DNA of 64,000 bases from contig NZ_CP018061.1 in assembly GCF_002813755.1 (NCBI RefSeq), positions 853,501 through 917,500 on the forward strand, given 5' to 3'. The translations under genes and the position numbers were made by a program. Within the stretch, counting starts at the first letter, position 1; the number at the start of each line of letters is the position of its first letter. Below the pieces are notes generated by a model. That model saw nothing but the letters and a program-made list of their open reading frames with translations, ran no database searches and had not been told where the DNA came from. This DNA is from Enterococcus mundtii (lineage in GTDB: Bacteria; Bacillota; Bacilli; Lactobacillales; Enterococcaceae). Shown piece after piece: positions 7,197-15,704 of this stretch.

Positions 7197-7766
7197 ATGA
7201 GGTTAAATGACCCAGAAGTCACTTCCTTTTTTTATAAAGAACGTGAGTATTTGATTAATTTGTCATTTGACATTGTATTAGATGCTTTTGATGTGTTAAA
7301 CGAGGCAATATTCACTGATTATGAGAAAGCTTGTCTATGTCTAGACTTATTAATTGGAGAAGGTTGCTATCAATCTGAGGATGCACTTAGTCTATGGGTA
7401 TTTATTTACGACCAATTTATTCATAAGGAAGTTCCACCGTTCATTAAATATAGTTTTTACGGAGAGCCACTTTCTGTGGAAGAGCACGAACAATTAATAG
7501 ATATATCTGCGGATGCAGAGACTATTTACGCTTCTTTTATCCAAGCATATAACATCGATTTAATTGATAAACAGGGAATACTAACTTGGTCCAAATTTAG
7601 AGCTCTTTTACATAATCTGCCTTCAGACACTCCACTTAAACGAATTATGCAGATTCGAGCTTGGAAACCAGGAAATAAAGATTCAGAAGAATATAAGCGA
7701 GATATGACAGATTTACAAAGATACTATGCCTTAAATACGGATAGAGAGGAGAAAGATAATGACTAA
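7197..7766 (+). CDS. Bacteriophage Gp15 family tail chaperone
   Basis: 189-residue acidic helical protein of the Bacteriophage Gp15 family, the gpGT-like partner downstream of the first chaperone. It opens MRLNDPEVTSFFYKE and has an acidic middle with many aromatic residues. Its C-terminal DLQRYYALNTD stretch overlaps the tape measure start by 8 bp. The SD (GGTGGTGA) lies in a potential stem with 7218-7226, which could couple its translation to the upstream gene. It is assigned to tape measure binding by family and position. Confidence 0.75.
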   Translation: MRLNDPEVTSFFYKEREYLINLSFDIVLDAFDVLNEAIFTDYEKACLCLDLLIGEGCYQSEDALSLWVFIYDQFIHKEVPPFIKYSFYGEPLSVEEHEQLIDISADAETIYASFIQAYNIDLIDKQGILTWSKFRALLHNLPSDTPLKRIMQIRAWKPGNKDSEEYKRDMTDLQRYYALNTDREEKDND

Positions 7767-10700
7767 AGATGGCAAAATAAGTATTCTGATTGATGTCGAC
7801 GCCAAGCAGGTTCCTAATGTAATAAGTTCAATTGAAAAAAACTTTGGACAGTTAGGAAAAAATGCTGATGATATTACAAAAAAAATTGGTAATAATATGG
7901 GCGCCAATACTGAGACAGGAGCGAAAGTTGCTAATCAAGCAGTGGATTCAGTTGAACAGTCGATGACTGATTTGGGAAGATCGACTGATACGGCTACTGT
8001 CAAAGCTGGGAAATCATTAAGCGAAAACTTCGAAGTGGGATCTAAGGCCGCTAATACCGCAACAGATAGCGTGGCTAAAGGAGTGGCGGATCTAACCGCC
8101 ACAACGAGCACTGAACTAGCTAAGTCGGGACGTATCATGGGTGAATCCTTTGATTCTGGCGCCAAAGATGCCAATCAGGCCAATGATAGTGTCGTTAAAT
8201 CAGTCACAAGCTTGGTTTCTTCTGTGGAATCTTCTGCACCTAAAATTGGTAAAGAGCTTGGTAGCTCCTTTCAATCTGGTGCCAAAGAGGCGACTAGCGC
8301 TTTAGATGGTATCGGGAAATCAAGCAGTAACATGTTAGCCAGTATTGAAGCGACGTCACCTAAGGCAGGTAGAAGCATCGGTAATTCGTTTGAAGCAGGT
8401 TCCAAGCAAGCAGCTAGCGCTCTTGGATCAATAGAAAAGTCCTCTGCGCAGATGGTTCCTCCTGTTGAATTATCAGCAACTAAGGCAGGAAAGAGCATTG
8501 CGACTAGTTTAGAAGCTGGTTCCAAAGACGGAGCGAAGACTGTCAGTGATGCGGTTGATGCGATGAAAAAGGATCTTACGTCATTAGGTGATGAAGCAGA
8601 AAAGGCTGGTGCTAAAATGAGTACCTCCTTTTCTCAACCAGAGTCAAAAGCCAATTTGTTAACAGGCTCTGTGGGCAAACTAAGTGCAGCGATGTTGATC
8701 ACAAAAGGAGCAACTACAGCACTAACGATGGCTAAAGGTTCATTAGATGGTGCATTTGGTCGTATTGATACTTTGAATAACTTTGAAAATACGATGACCC
8801 GTTTAACAAGTAGCTCAGAAGAAGCAGCTGCAGGGATGGAAGGCGTTCGAGATGTTGTAGTTGGTACAAACTATATGCTTGATAGTGCGGCTCAGACCGT
8901 GCAGCGCTTAGTGATGCAAAATGGTTCATTAGAACAATCGACAAAAAGTTATCAAATCTGGGGTGATGCAGTTGCGATGTATGGTGATGGCGCTGCAGAA
9001 ACAATGGATAATGTGATGGATGCAATGATCCAGATGCGAGCAACCGGAAGCGTTAATATGGCGCAAATGGATCGTATGGTTCGCCGTGGAGTAGATCCTT
9101 GGAAAATCTATGAAGATGCGACTGGTATGAGTATGCAAAGTATTCGTGATGCGTTGCGTGATGGCGAAATTAGTGCCAATGAGTTTTTTGATACGGTTGA
9201 ACAGGCTATGCGTGATGGTGGGAATGAATTCACATCGGTTTCTGGGATGGCTCAACAAGCTGGGGATACTTGGGCAGGATCGTTTGCCAATATGGCTACT
9301 GCAACAAGCCGAGGAACAGCAAATATTATCGCATCTATGGACGAGGCATTCTCAGAAACACGTTTTGGCTCGATGAAAGAAAACATCCAAGGATTTGGTA
9401 AAACATTTGAAGGTGCGCTAAATGGGATTGCTGGTGTAATCCCTCCTGTTGTTTCGGCTGTTGATACGATGACCGGTGGGGTTATTGCTGTGAAGAACGC
9501 AGCTGTGACGGCTTCACCAGTGATTATCGGATTAGGAACTGCATTTGGTGGACTACTTATTGTACAGAAAGTAGCTATAGGAACAACAAGTTTTATCCAA
9601 ATGTTGAAATATTTAACTGGAGCTACTTCTGCTGCCACAATGGCTACAAATGTTAATACAGTTGCAACTAAGTTGGCGTCAGGAGCTAATACAACCAATG
9701 CGGCTTCACTTAAAGGTGCAATTGCAGCACAAAAAATTTATGCTATTGCAACTAATGCTTCTGTAGCAGCTACAAAAGCACTTGGAGTAGCTAAAGCATT
9801 AATACTAAATCCTGCATTAGCTCTAGGGCTAGTGGCGTTAGGTGCAGCAGGATACGCAGCTACCAAGATGGGAATGAACTTCTTTGATGCTCGAAAAAAA
9901 ACTAAGGAATTAGCAAGTGAATTAGATGGATTAAAAGACGATCTAGATAATGTCGGAAAGTCAACCCAGTCCAGTGCAAAAGAATTTGAATTACAAGCTA
10001 AAATGATCGAGTCGAATACAGAAAGAAACAAGGATCTAGCAGCTGAATTACAAAGGCTTTCAGCAATTGAAGATAAATCGGCTGCGGATAAAAAATTGAT
10101 GGCTGATACGGTTGATGAACTGAATAATTCAGTGACTGGTCTAAATCTCTCTTACGACGAAGAAACAGGCCTGCTTAATGCAACCACAGAAGAAATAAAC
10201 AAACGAATTGAAGCTTCTAAAGGAATGGAAGAAGTTAATCGGCTAACTGAACGACAAAAGACGTTGAATCAAGAAGCTGCAGACATTGAATCCTCATTAA
10301 CTGAAGTAGCCAAAGAACGTATGAGATTGGAGCAAGAAGCTTCAGAATCTGGCGTGGATGGAAAGAAAAAAGTCAAAGAATCGCTGGAAGGACTGTCTCA
10401 GAAGGAAGATGAACTTCAAAGTTTACTTGTTGAAAATCAATCTGAACGAAATCAATTGTACACGGAGGAGCAAGAAAAAAGGCGAGCAGTCGCAGAGACA
10501 GTCTCAGAAGCTAATTCTCAGATGATTACTTCATGGAATGTTCTATCTGATGCACAACAAGCTGCCTTGGAATCTATGAATAGCATGTACAAAAAGCTGG
10601 TAGAAGAATCAGGGAATGCTTTTAAGCAGATTGAACAACAAGAAGCGATAAGCTTAGATCAAATGAAAGAAAATCTACAAAAAAATGCTGAAGCTATGAG

Positions 10701-12798
10701 AACGTGGTCTACCAATGTTGCCATTTTGGCGAAGGCCGGTGTAGATGATGGCATTATTATGCAACTTGAAAAATTAGGTCCAGCAGGTGCATTACAAACG
10801 CAACAGATGGTAGATGAGATGGGGTTAAATCTTAGTTCATTAGCGGAGTTAGGTGGAGAACATACAAAAAAACTGCTGGAACAAATGGGTCTTCATATGG
10901 AGGACCTACCAAAAATGTCAGCTGAACAATCGGCGTGGTTTGTTGAAAATTTAGATCTTGAATTAGGTAAATTACCAGAAACTGCACAACAGCACATTAG
11001 TGATTTAAATGGGACTGCGGATGCAACGATGAAGCAAGCGATGGCGAGTATGGGGAATATCGTTGGTGAAGAAACGGAAACTGTTGCTGAAAAATTTGGA
11101 TTAATTCCAGAAAAAAGTGAGGCATCTTTACGGAGAGGAACAGAGGGGCGAGACTTTGCACAGTGGGGACGTCAACCTGTCGAAGAAATTGGGGATGGGA
11201 TGGTAGAAGCAACCCCCAAAGTAGAGGAAGCAGCAAAGGAAGTTGCTCAAACGCCAGAGAGAGTTATGGGCCCTCAACTAGAACAAACAGACTACGCCTC
11301 AATGGGTACAGCACCACCAACAAAATTGGGGCAAGGAATTTTAGATAATATTACTTCAGTAGAAGAAGCTTCTAAAGAAGTAGCACAAACTCCAGAAACA
11401 ATGTTTCAGGAAACCATACAAGCAAATCGTTATATTCCGACTGGTCAAGAAACAGGTAAAGGATTAAGTGAAGGAATTAATCAATCTAATGCCGATGTTG
11501 AGTTAGCAGCCAAAGCTATAGGAATGATACCAGAAAATACTATTCAAGCTGAGATGACTACAGAAAAAAATAAGGAAAGTGGAACAGAGGTAGGTCGAGG
11601 GATAGCACAAGGGATTGATAGCAGTCAAGAGGCTGTGCAACAAAGTGCTAAAGCTGTCGCAGACACTCCAAATAATGAACTATCTAGCCATATGAACCAA
11701 GGTATCTATGCTGAGTACGGACAAGCAGTGGGAGAAGGTCTTGCAACGGGAATCGCAGACACTAGTCCAGTGGTTGTTGCGGAAGTAAATAAGTTGGTTG
11801 ACCAAATGGTAAAACAAACTGACATTGGTATCAAAAATATGACAGTAAGTTTTAATCAAGTTGTTCCTAATGTAGCTAACGCGTTGAGTGCGCTTCCTAT
11901 GGTAGCTTCCAATAGTATGAATTCTATGAATATGAGTTTCCAAAGTGGATCGCAAGTACAATTAGCTACTGTGAAAGCTTTGAATAGCAATTTGATACGT
12001 ACCTTTACTAATACGCCAAGTGAATTTCAATCGATTGGTCGAAATATTATGAGTCGGTTGAATTCTGGAATGATGGCAGAGTCGAGCAGGGTTGTCGCAA
12101 CTTCCAGAAATATATCAAATAGGATTGTACAATCCTTCAATCAGTTGCCAAATCAGATGCAAATGACAGGTCGCAACGCAATTAGTTCATTAAATAGTGG
12201 AATGAATTCATCTGTAAGTCAACCTATTTTAACTGCATCAAGAACTAGCTCGGCGGTTGTATCTGCTTTTTCAGGATTGTCTAACCAGCTAAATGGAGTG
12301 GGTCGTGATGCTATGGCTGGATTGAATGCTGGATTAAATGCCGGTACAGCATCTGTATTGGCAACCGCAAATAGAATTGCCAATCAGGTTGCCGCCACCA
12401 TGAAAAGCGCATTGGATATAAATAGTCCTTCGAAAGTCATGGCGAACGAGGTTGGACGGTGGATTCCAGAGGGGGTTGCCGCAGGTATCGAAAAATATGC
12501 AGGAGTTGTTTACCAAGAGATAGATAACTTGTCGGCGGGCATGTTGAAAATTACCACGCCAGAAGTTGCTTTAGGTTCTGCACGTATGTGGAGAGAGCTT
12601 TCCAACGAAAAAATCAGTCAAACGATTGTCCACCAATCTCCATCAGTAGATATGGCTGAGTTGGCACGGGTGCTGAATAGTCGTCCAATCAAGGTGAACT
12701 CAATCCTAGATGGAGAGAAGATTTCCAGTACTTTTGACCAATCTCTAGGAAGACAAATGTATAAAAGACAATACACAGGGGGTGTGGGTTTTGCATGA
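7759..12798 (+). CDS. Tail tape measure protein
   Basis: 1679-residue protein that sets tail length and helps DNA entry. Three internally repetitive sections are visible. Residues about 45-270 contain six to seven units of about 39 residues with the pattern S-F/GAK-A followed by a Ser/Ala helix. Residues about 1120-1350 contain about five units with the pattern GxGIxx followed by EEAxKEVAxTPE. Residues about 1365-1580 contain four units with GRxxxSxLNSGM. The middle has hydrophobic stretches near residues 590-610 and 680-705 and coiled coils from about 725 to 920. The C-terminus has the tape-measure signature INSPSKVM...WIPEGVAAGIE. It overlaps the upstream chaperone by 8 bp. Confidence 0.95.
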   Translation: MTKDGKISILIDVDAKQVPNVISSIEKNFGQLGKNADDITKKIGNNMGANTETGAKVANQAVDSVEQSMTDLGRSTDTATVKAGKSLSENFEVGSKAANTATDSVAKGVADLTATTSTELAKSGRIMGESFDSGAKDANQANDSVVKSVTSLVSSVESSAPKIGKELGSSFQSGAKEATSALDGIGKSSSNMLASIEATSPKAGRSIGNSFEAGSKQAASALGSIEKSSAQMVPPVELSATKAGKSIATSLEAGSKDGAKTVSDAVDAMKKDLTSLGDEAEKAGAKMSTSFSQPESKANLLTGSVGKLSAAMLITKGATTALTMAKGSLDGAFGRIDTLNNFENTMTRLTSSSEEAAAGMEGVRDVVVGTNYMLDSAAQTVQRLVMQNGSLEQSTKSYQIWGDAVAMYGDGAAETMDNVMDAMIQMRATGSVNMAQMDRMVRRGVDPWKIYEDATGMSMQSIRDALRDGEISANEFFDTVEQAMRDGGNEFTSVSGMAQQAGDTWAGSFANMATATSRGTANIIASMDEAFSETRFGSMKENIQGFGKTFEGALNGIAGVIPPVVSAVDTMTGGVIAVKNAAVTASPVIIGLGTAFGGLLIVQKVAIGTTSFIQMLKYLTGATSAATMATNVNTVATKLASGANTTNAASLKGAIAAQKIYAIATNASVAATKALGVAKALILNPALALGLVALGAAGYAATKMGMNFFDARKKTKELASELDGLKDDLDNVGKSTQSSAKEFELQAKMIESNTERNKDLAAELQRLSAIEDKSAADKKLMADTVDELNNSVTGLNLSYDEETGLLNATTEEINKRIEASKGMEEVNRLTERQKTLNQEAADIESSLTEVAKERMRLEQEASESGVDGKKKVKESLEGLSQKEDELQSLLVENQSERNQLYTEEQEKRRAVAETVSEANSQMITSWNVLSDAQQAALESMNSMYKKLVEESGNAFKQIEQQEAISLDQMKENLQKNAEAMRTWSTNVAILAKAGVDDGIIMQLEKLGPAGALQTQQMVDEMGLNLSSLAELGGEHTKKLLEQMGLHMEDLPKMSAEQSAWFVENLDLELGKLPETAQQHISDLNGTADATMKQAMASMGNIVGEETETVAEKFGLIPEKSEASLRRGTEGRDFAQWGRQPVEEIGDGMVEATPKVEEAAKEVAQTPERVMGPQLEQTDYASMGTAPPTKLGQGILDNITSVEEASKEVAQTPETMFQETIQANRYIPTGQETGKGLSEGINQSNADVELAAKAIGMIPENTIQAEMTTEKNKESGTEVGRGIAQGIDSSQEAVQQSAKAVADTPNNELSSHMNQGIYAEYGQAVGEGLATGIADTSPVVVAEVNKLVDQMVKQTDIGIKNMTVSFNQVVPNVANALSALPMVASNSMNSMNMSFQSGSQVQLATVKALNSNLIRTFTNTPSEFQSIGRNIMSRLNSGMMAESSRVVATSRNISNRIVQSFNQLPNQMQMTGRNAISSLNSGMNSSVSQPILTASRTSSAVVSAFSGLSNQLNGVGRDAMAGLNAGLNAGTASVLATANRIANQVAATMKSALDINSPSKVMANEVGRWIPEGVAAGIEKYAGVVYQEIDNLSAGMLKITTPEVALGSARMWRELSNEKISQTIVHQSPSVDMAELARVLNSRPIKVNSILDGEKISSTFDQSLGRQMYKRQYTGGVGFA

Positions 12799-13621
12799 TG
12801 AAACACAAATTTATTTAATCTGTGAAGAAGGAACTATCCATTTCAACGCTTTATTTGAAGGGATAAGGATTGCAGATGTGGGCCCGGGTTCTCCTGAGCC
12901 TGTGTATCATTTTGAACAATTTTCAGGAAGCGATGGAAGTCGCCTGGTTAACTTTGCCTACGACAGCTTTCCATTCTTCTTGGTTTTCCGATTGGCTTCG
13001 CGAAATCTGTACGATTGGCGACTGGTCGTTAACGAGATGAGAAGTTTATTTTACAGAGAGGATCCTTACTACATTTGCTATTCTGGAGAGCCTGGGAAAC
13101 GATTTAGAGTTGTTCCGGAGCCCTGGGAAGTACAAAAAATCATGCCTCAAAAAGGAATGTTCGCCCTTTCTTTCACGGTGTTCCCTGGGAGCTCCGAATC
13201 AATCGCAAGTACTCAGTCTAACTTTGACTTAGAAGAGGACTGGCAATTTTCACAAGGTTTAGTGGCAGAAGAGTATCAATATACCCATGAAACGAGTCGG
13301 TTTATTATTTTTAACGGGGGAGATTTCACGATTGATCCCAGAGAACATGACTTAACGATTCGAATCGAAGGGGAATCAGACGGAGAGTTTATCTTGTTCA
13401 ATCGAACCACTGGTGATCGTTTTATTTATTACCCACCACTGCATCGTCGCTACGGAGAATCTTTAGTGTTAGAAAGTGTCTATCCACGTAAAAATGGGGT
13501 CTCTTGCGGCATTGATACGAACCATGGAGTGATTACATTAGCACCCGGCGAAAATCACATTGAATTACAAAATATCAGTCGTGTGAAATCCGAATGGGAT
13601 TTCCGATTTCTTTATAAGTAG
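12791..13621 (+). CDS. Distal tail protein Dit (Sipho_tail family)
   Basis: 276-residue baseplate hub protein linking the tail tube to Tal. The TTG at 12791 is preferred because AGGGGG lies 8 bp upstream; a GTG at 12782 in the same frame overlaps that SD. The N-terminal half carries typical Sipho_tail sequence (beta-rich, with YDSFPFFLVFRLASRNLYDW and later FRVVPEPWEV). The C-terminal half is a galectin-like beta sandwich ending in SEWDFRFLYK. It overlaps the tape measure stop by 8 bp and is followed 8 bp later by the tail endopeptidase gene. Confidence 0.88.
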   Translation: MHDETQIYLICEEGTIHFNALFEGIRIADVGPGSPEPVYHFEQFSGSDGSRLVNFAYDSFPFFLVFRLASRNLYDWRLVVNEMRSLFYREDPYYICYSGEPGKRFRVVPEPWEVQKIMPQKGMFALSFTVFPGSSESIASTQSNFDLEEDWQFSQGLVAEEYQYTHETSRFIIFNGGDFTIDPREHDLTIRIEGESDGEFILFNRTTGDRFIYYPPLHRRYGESLVLESVYPRKNGVSCGIDTNHGVITLAPGENHIELQNISRVKSEWDFRFLYK

Positions 13622-13629
13622 GTGAACCA

Positions 13630-14658
13630 ATGTTAACGATTCGAAATTATGAAGAAACACAAGAAGAACTCCTGACCGATTACGATCAGGGCTCTTTTTA
13701 TGAAAACTGGCAAATGAACGAAACGTGGGAAGTTGGTTTTGTTATTCGAAAAACAATTCGAAATAGTGTTGTGTATGATTTAGTGACTTACGAGTCTTCT
13801 GTCATCTTTCAAGGCCAACAATTTGTCATCAAAGAAATGCAAGAGTCGGCAGTTGGAGAAGCGGTGTATAAAAGAGTAGTGGCCACACATGTCTATTACA
13901 CGATTCAAGATGGGTATCAATACAATAAAATAACCGGTCGGCGAACCCCGATGCAACTCTTGATGCATATACTAGGAACAGGTGCTCGTGGTTTTACTTG
14001 GCAGTTAAGCGGTGGGTTTCCAGCAACTGACAAGGAAAACTTTGGAGATGCGAATTATTTACGGTTGATCAATGAAGTCTTACAGGACTTTCGTTTAGTT
14101 GTTATTCCGGACAATAAACATTTACACTTTATGTCCGCAGATGCGTTTGGAAAAAAAGTCCATGAGCCGATTCGATTTAAGCATAATACGGATGAAGTGA
14201 CATTCGATATCGACACGTACAACTTAAAAACCCAGATTCGAGGATTTGGCGCACTGAAAGAAGGCGTGGAAACAGATGATCCTCGAGATAGTGATTATGT
14301 TTTCCCACCAGTCACACTTACCAGTCAAGAATCGGTAAAATGGGGGATTCGAATTCAAGATCCTGTTCGAGATGAACGCTATCATCATCAGGAAAGTATG
14401 ATGGAACGCTTAAGAAATGAACTACAAGATACACCAAATATTTCAGGTGTTGTTAGGTTGAAGTGGAAGACTCCAATACAAAAAGGCGATCACGTTCCCT
14501 TTATTTACGAGCCGATGGGAATTTCTACGTATATCCAAGTAGTTGGGCTTAAAACATTTCCTTTAGTACCGAACAAACCACCTGAGGTGGTCCTCTCGAA
14601 CACTAAAAAAACAATGACGAAACTATTGGTTCAATTACGACAGAAAGGAATGGTGTAA
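13630..14658 (+). CDS. Tail-associated protein Tal / prophage endopeptidase tail
   Basis: 342-residue protein of the Prophage_tail family, the gp27-like baseplate hub at the tail tip. It has the N-terminal gp27-type domains (ending in a strand with VPFIYEPMGISTYIQV) and stops there, without a long C-terminal lytic or carbohydrate domain, so it is a short Tal. It starts 8 bp after Dit with GTAGGTG as SD, and its stop overlaps the next start (TAATG). Short Tal proteins usually rely on separate baseplate genes for receptor binding, which here follow directly. Confidence 0.85.
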   Translation: MLTIRNYEETQEELLTDYDQGSFYENWQMNETWEVGFVIRKTIRNSVVYDLVTYESSVIFQGQQFVIKEMQESAVGEAVYKRVVATHVYYTIQDGYQYNKITGRRTPMQLLMHILGTGARGFTWQLSGGFPATDKENFGDANYLRLINEVLQDFRLVVIPDNKHLHFMSADAFGKKVHEPIRFKHNTDEVTFDIDTYNLKTQIRGFGALKEGVETDDPRDSDYVFPPVTLTSQESVKWGIRIQDPVRDERYHHQESMMERLRNELQDTPNISGVVRLKWKTPIQKGDHVPFIYEPMGISTYIQVVGLKTFPLVPNKPPEVVLSNTKKTMTKLLVQLRQKGMV

Positions 14659-15704
14659 TGAATTTAAAAGAATTAGTCAGTAATCGAATTTCAAGTGAAT
14701 GGAAGAAACTATTTAACCATAATGTCCGTGAAACAAAACAAGAAGTCGACTCAATCCATACACAACAGCGTGCCATCAACCAACGGATTTCTAATCTGGT
14801 CCTTAGTGTCGGAGGAAATTCACCAACTGAAGTGGTAGATGCACGAGTGGATCATGAGGGGACGGCACACCCAACCTTAAACGATCGATTATTAAGCGGA
14901 GAACAAGGCGTTGCTAGGCGTATGCGTGAGCTAAAACTTCAATTAGCCAATCAAGGGGCTTCAGTCGAACAGATTAACGAAGTCATTCAACAACTGTTTT
15001 CACCTAGTGCAGCAACATTAAACATCTACGTTTCTGCTACACGAGGGGATGATCGGACAGGAGTTGGATCAGAGGAACGGCCTTTTCAAACCATCCAAAT
15101 GGCCGTCAATATGATTCCACTTTTAAATCTTTCTTCGATTACTATCTGGGTAGAAGACGGGGTGTATTTAGAAGATGTCCGCTTAGCGAATATTCAGGGG
15201 AGTACATTGGTTATTCGCACCATTCAAAGTCAAGAAACGTTAGCTCCAGCTACTCGTGATTTGCCGGTAAAAGTCAGAAGTATTGGCTTTTTCTTCTGTA
15301 GTGGCTATTTTCAAATTTTAGGTATTCAAATAGTGGATACTGCGAATGCTCCTATTTTCCAAGGCAGAAGATATGGGATCATGAATGAGCAAGGCGGTTA
15401 TATGGCGATCGCTTCTTGTAAATTTGGAGAGTCTACCCAACAAACATCTTATAATGCGCTTTACTGTGGCGGGGCATCAAAGATGAATGTTTATGGACGA
15501 ACTACTTTTGTGAACCAAGCACTCGCGATTCATTCACGACTTATGGCAGAAATTAACGTGGGAGATATTTCGGGTTCTGGAAATACCGTAGGTTTTCGTT
15601 GTGATTCAGCGACTTTGAGAGGAAACACGCCTTCCGGTTTTGCTAGTACAGCGACTCAAACTGCAGGTGTCGGATTGATTGTAACTAAAGGGACGGTGTT
15701 GTAA
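14658..15704 (+). CDS. Baseplate/tail spike-like protein with beta-helix domain
   Basis: 348-residue protein. Residues 1-115 are helical (an anchoring or trimer-forming part). Residues from about 122 onward begin with the pattern YVSATRGDDRTGVGSEERPF and QTIQMAVN, the usual opening of a right-handed parallel beta-helix (pectate-lyase-like fold) in phage spikes. The helix is short, about 220 residues. No catalytic residues can be claimed by eye. Position between Tal and the BppU-like gene supports a host-surface role, probably binding or cutting wall polysaccharide. Confidence 0.75.
   Translation: MNLKELVSNRISSEWKKLFNHNVRETKQEVDSIHTQQRAINQRISNLVLSVGGNSPTEVVDARVDHEGTAHPTLNDRLLSGEQGVARRMRELKLQLANQGASVEQINEVIQQLFSPSAATLNIYVSATRGDDRTGVGSEERPFQTIQMAVNMIPLLNLSSITIWVEDGVYLEDVRLANIQGSTLVIRTIQSQETLAPATRDLPVKVRSIGFFFCSGYFQILGIQIVDTANAPIFQGRRYGIMNEQGGYMAIASCKFGESTQQTSYNALYCGGASKMNVYGRTTFVNQALAIHSRLMAEINVGDISGSGNTVGFRCDSATLRGNTPSGFASTATQTAGVGLIVTKGTVL

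Noticed and set aside
7935..12806. Several - strand ORFs under the tape measure gene
   Set aside because: They mirror the low-complexity repeats of the tape measure gene and lack start signals.
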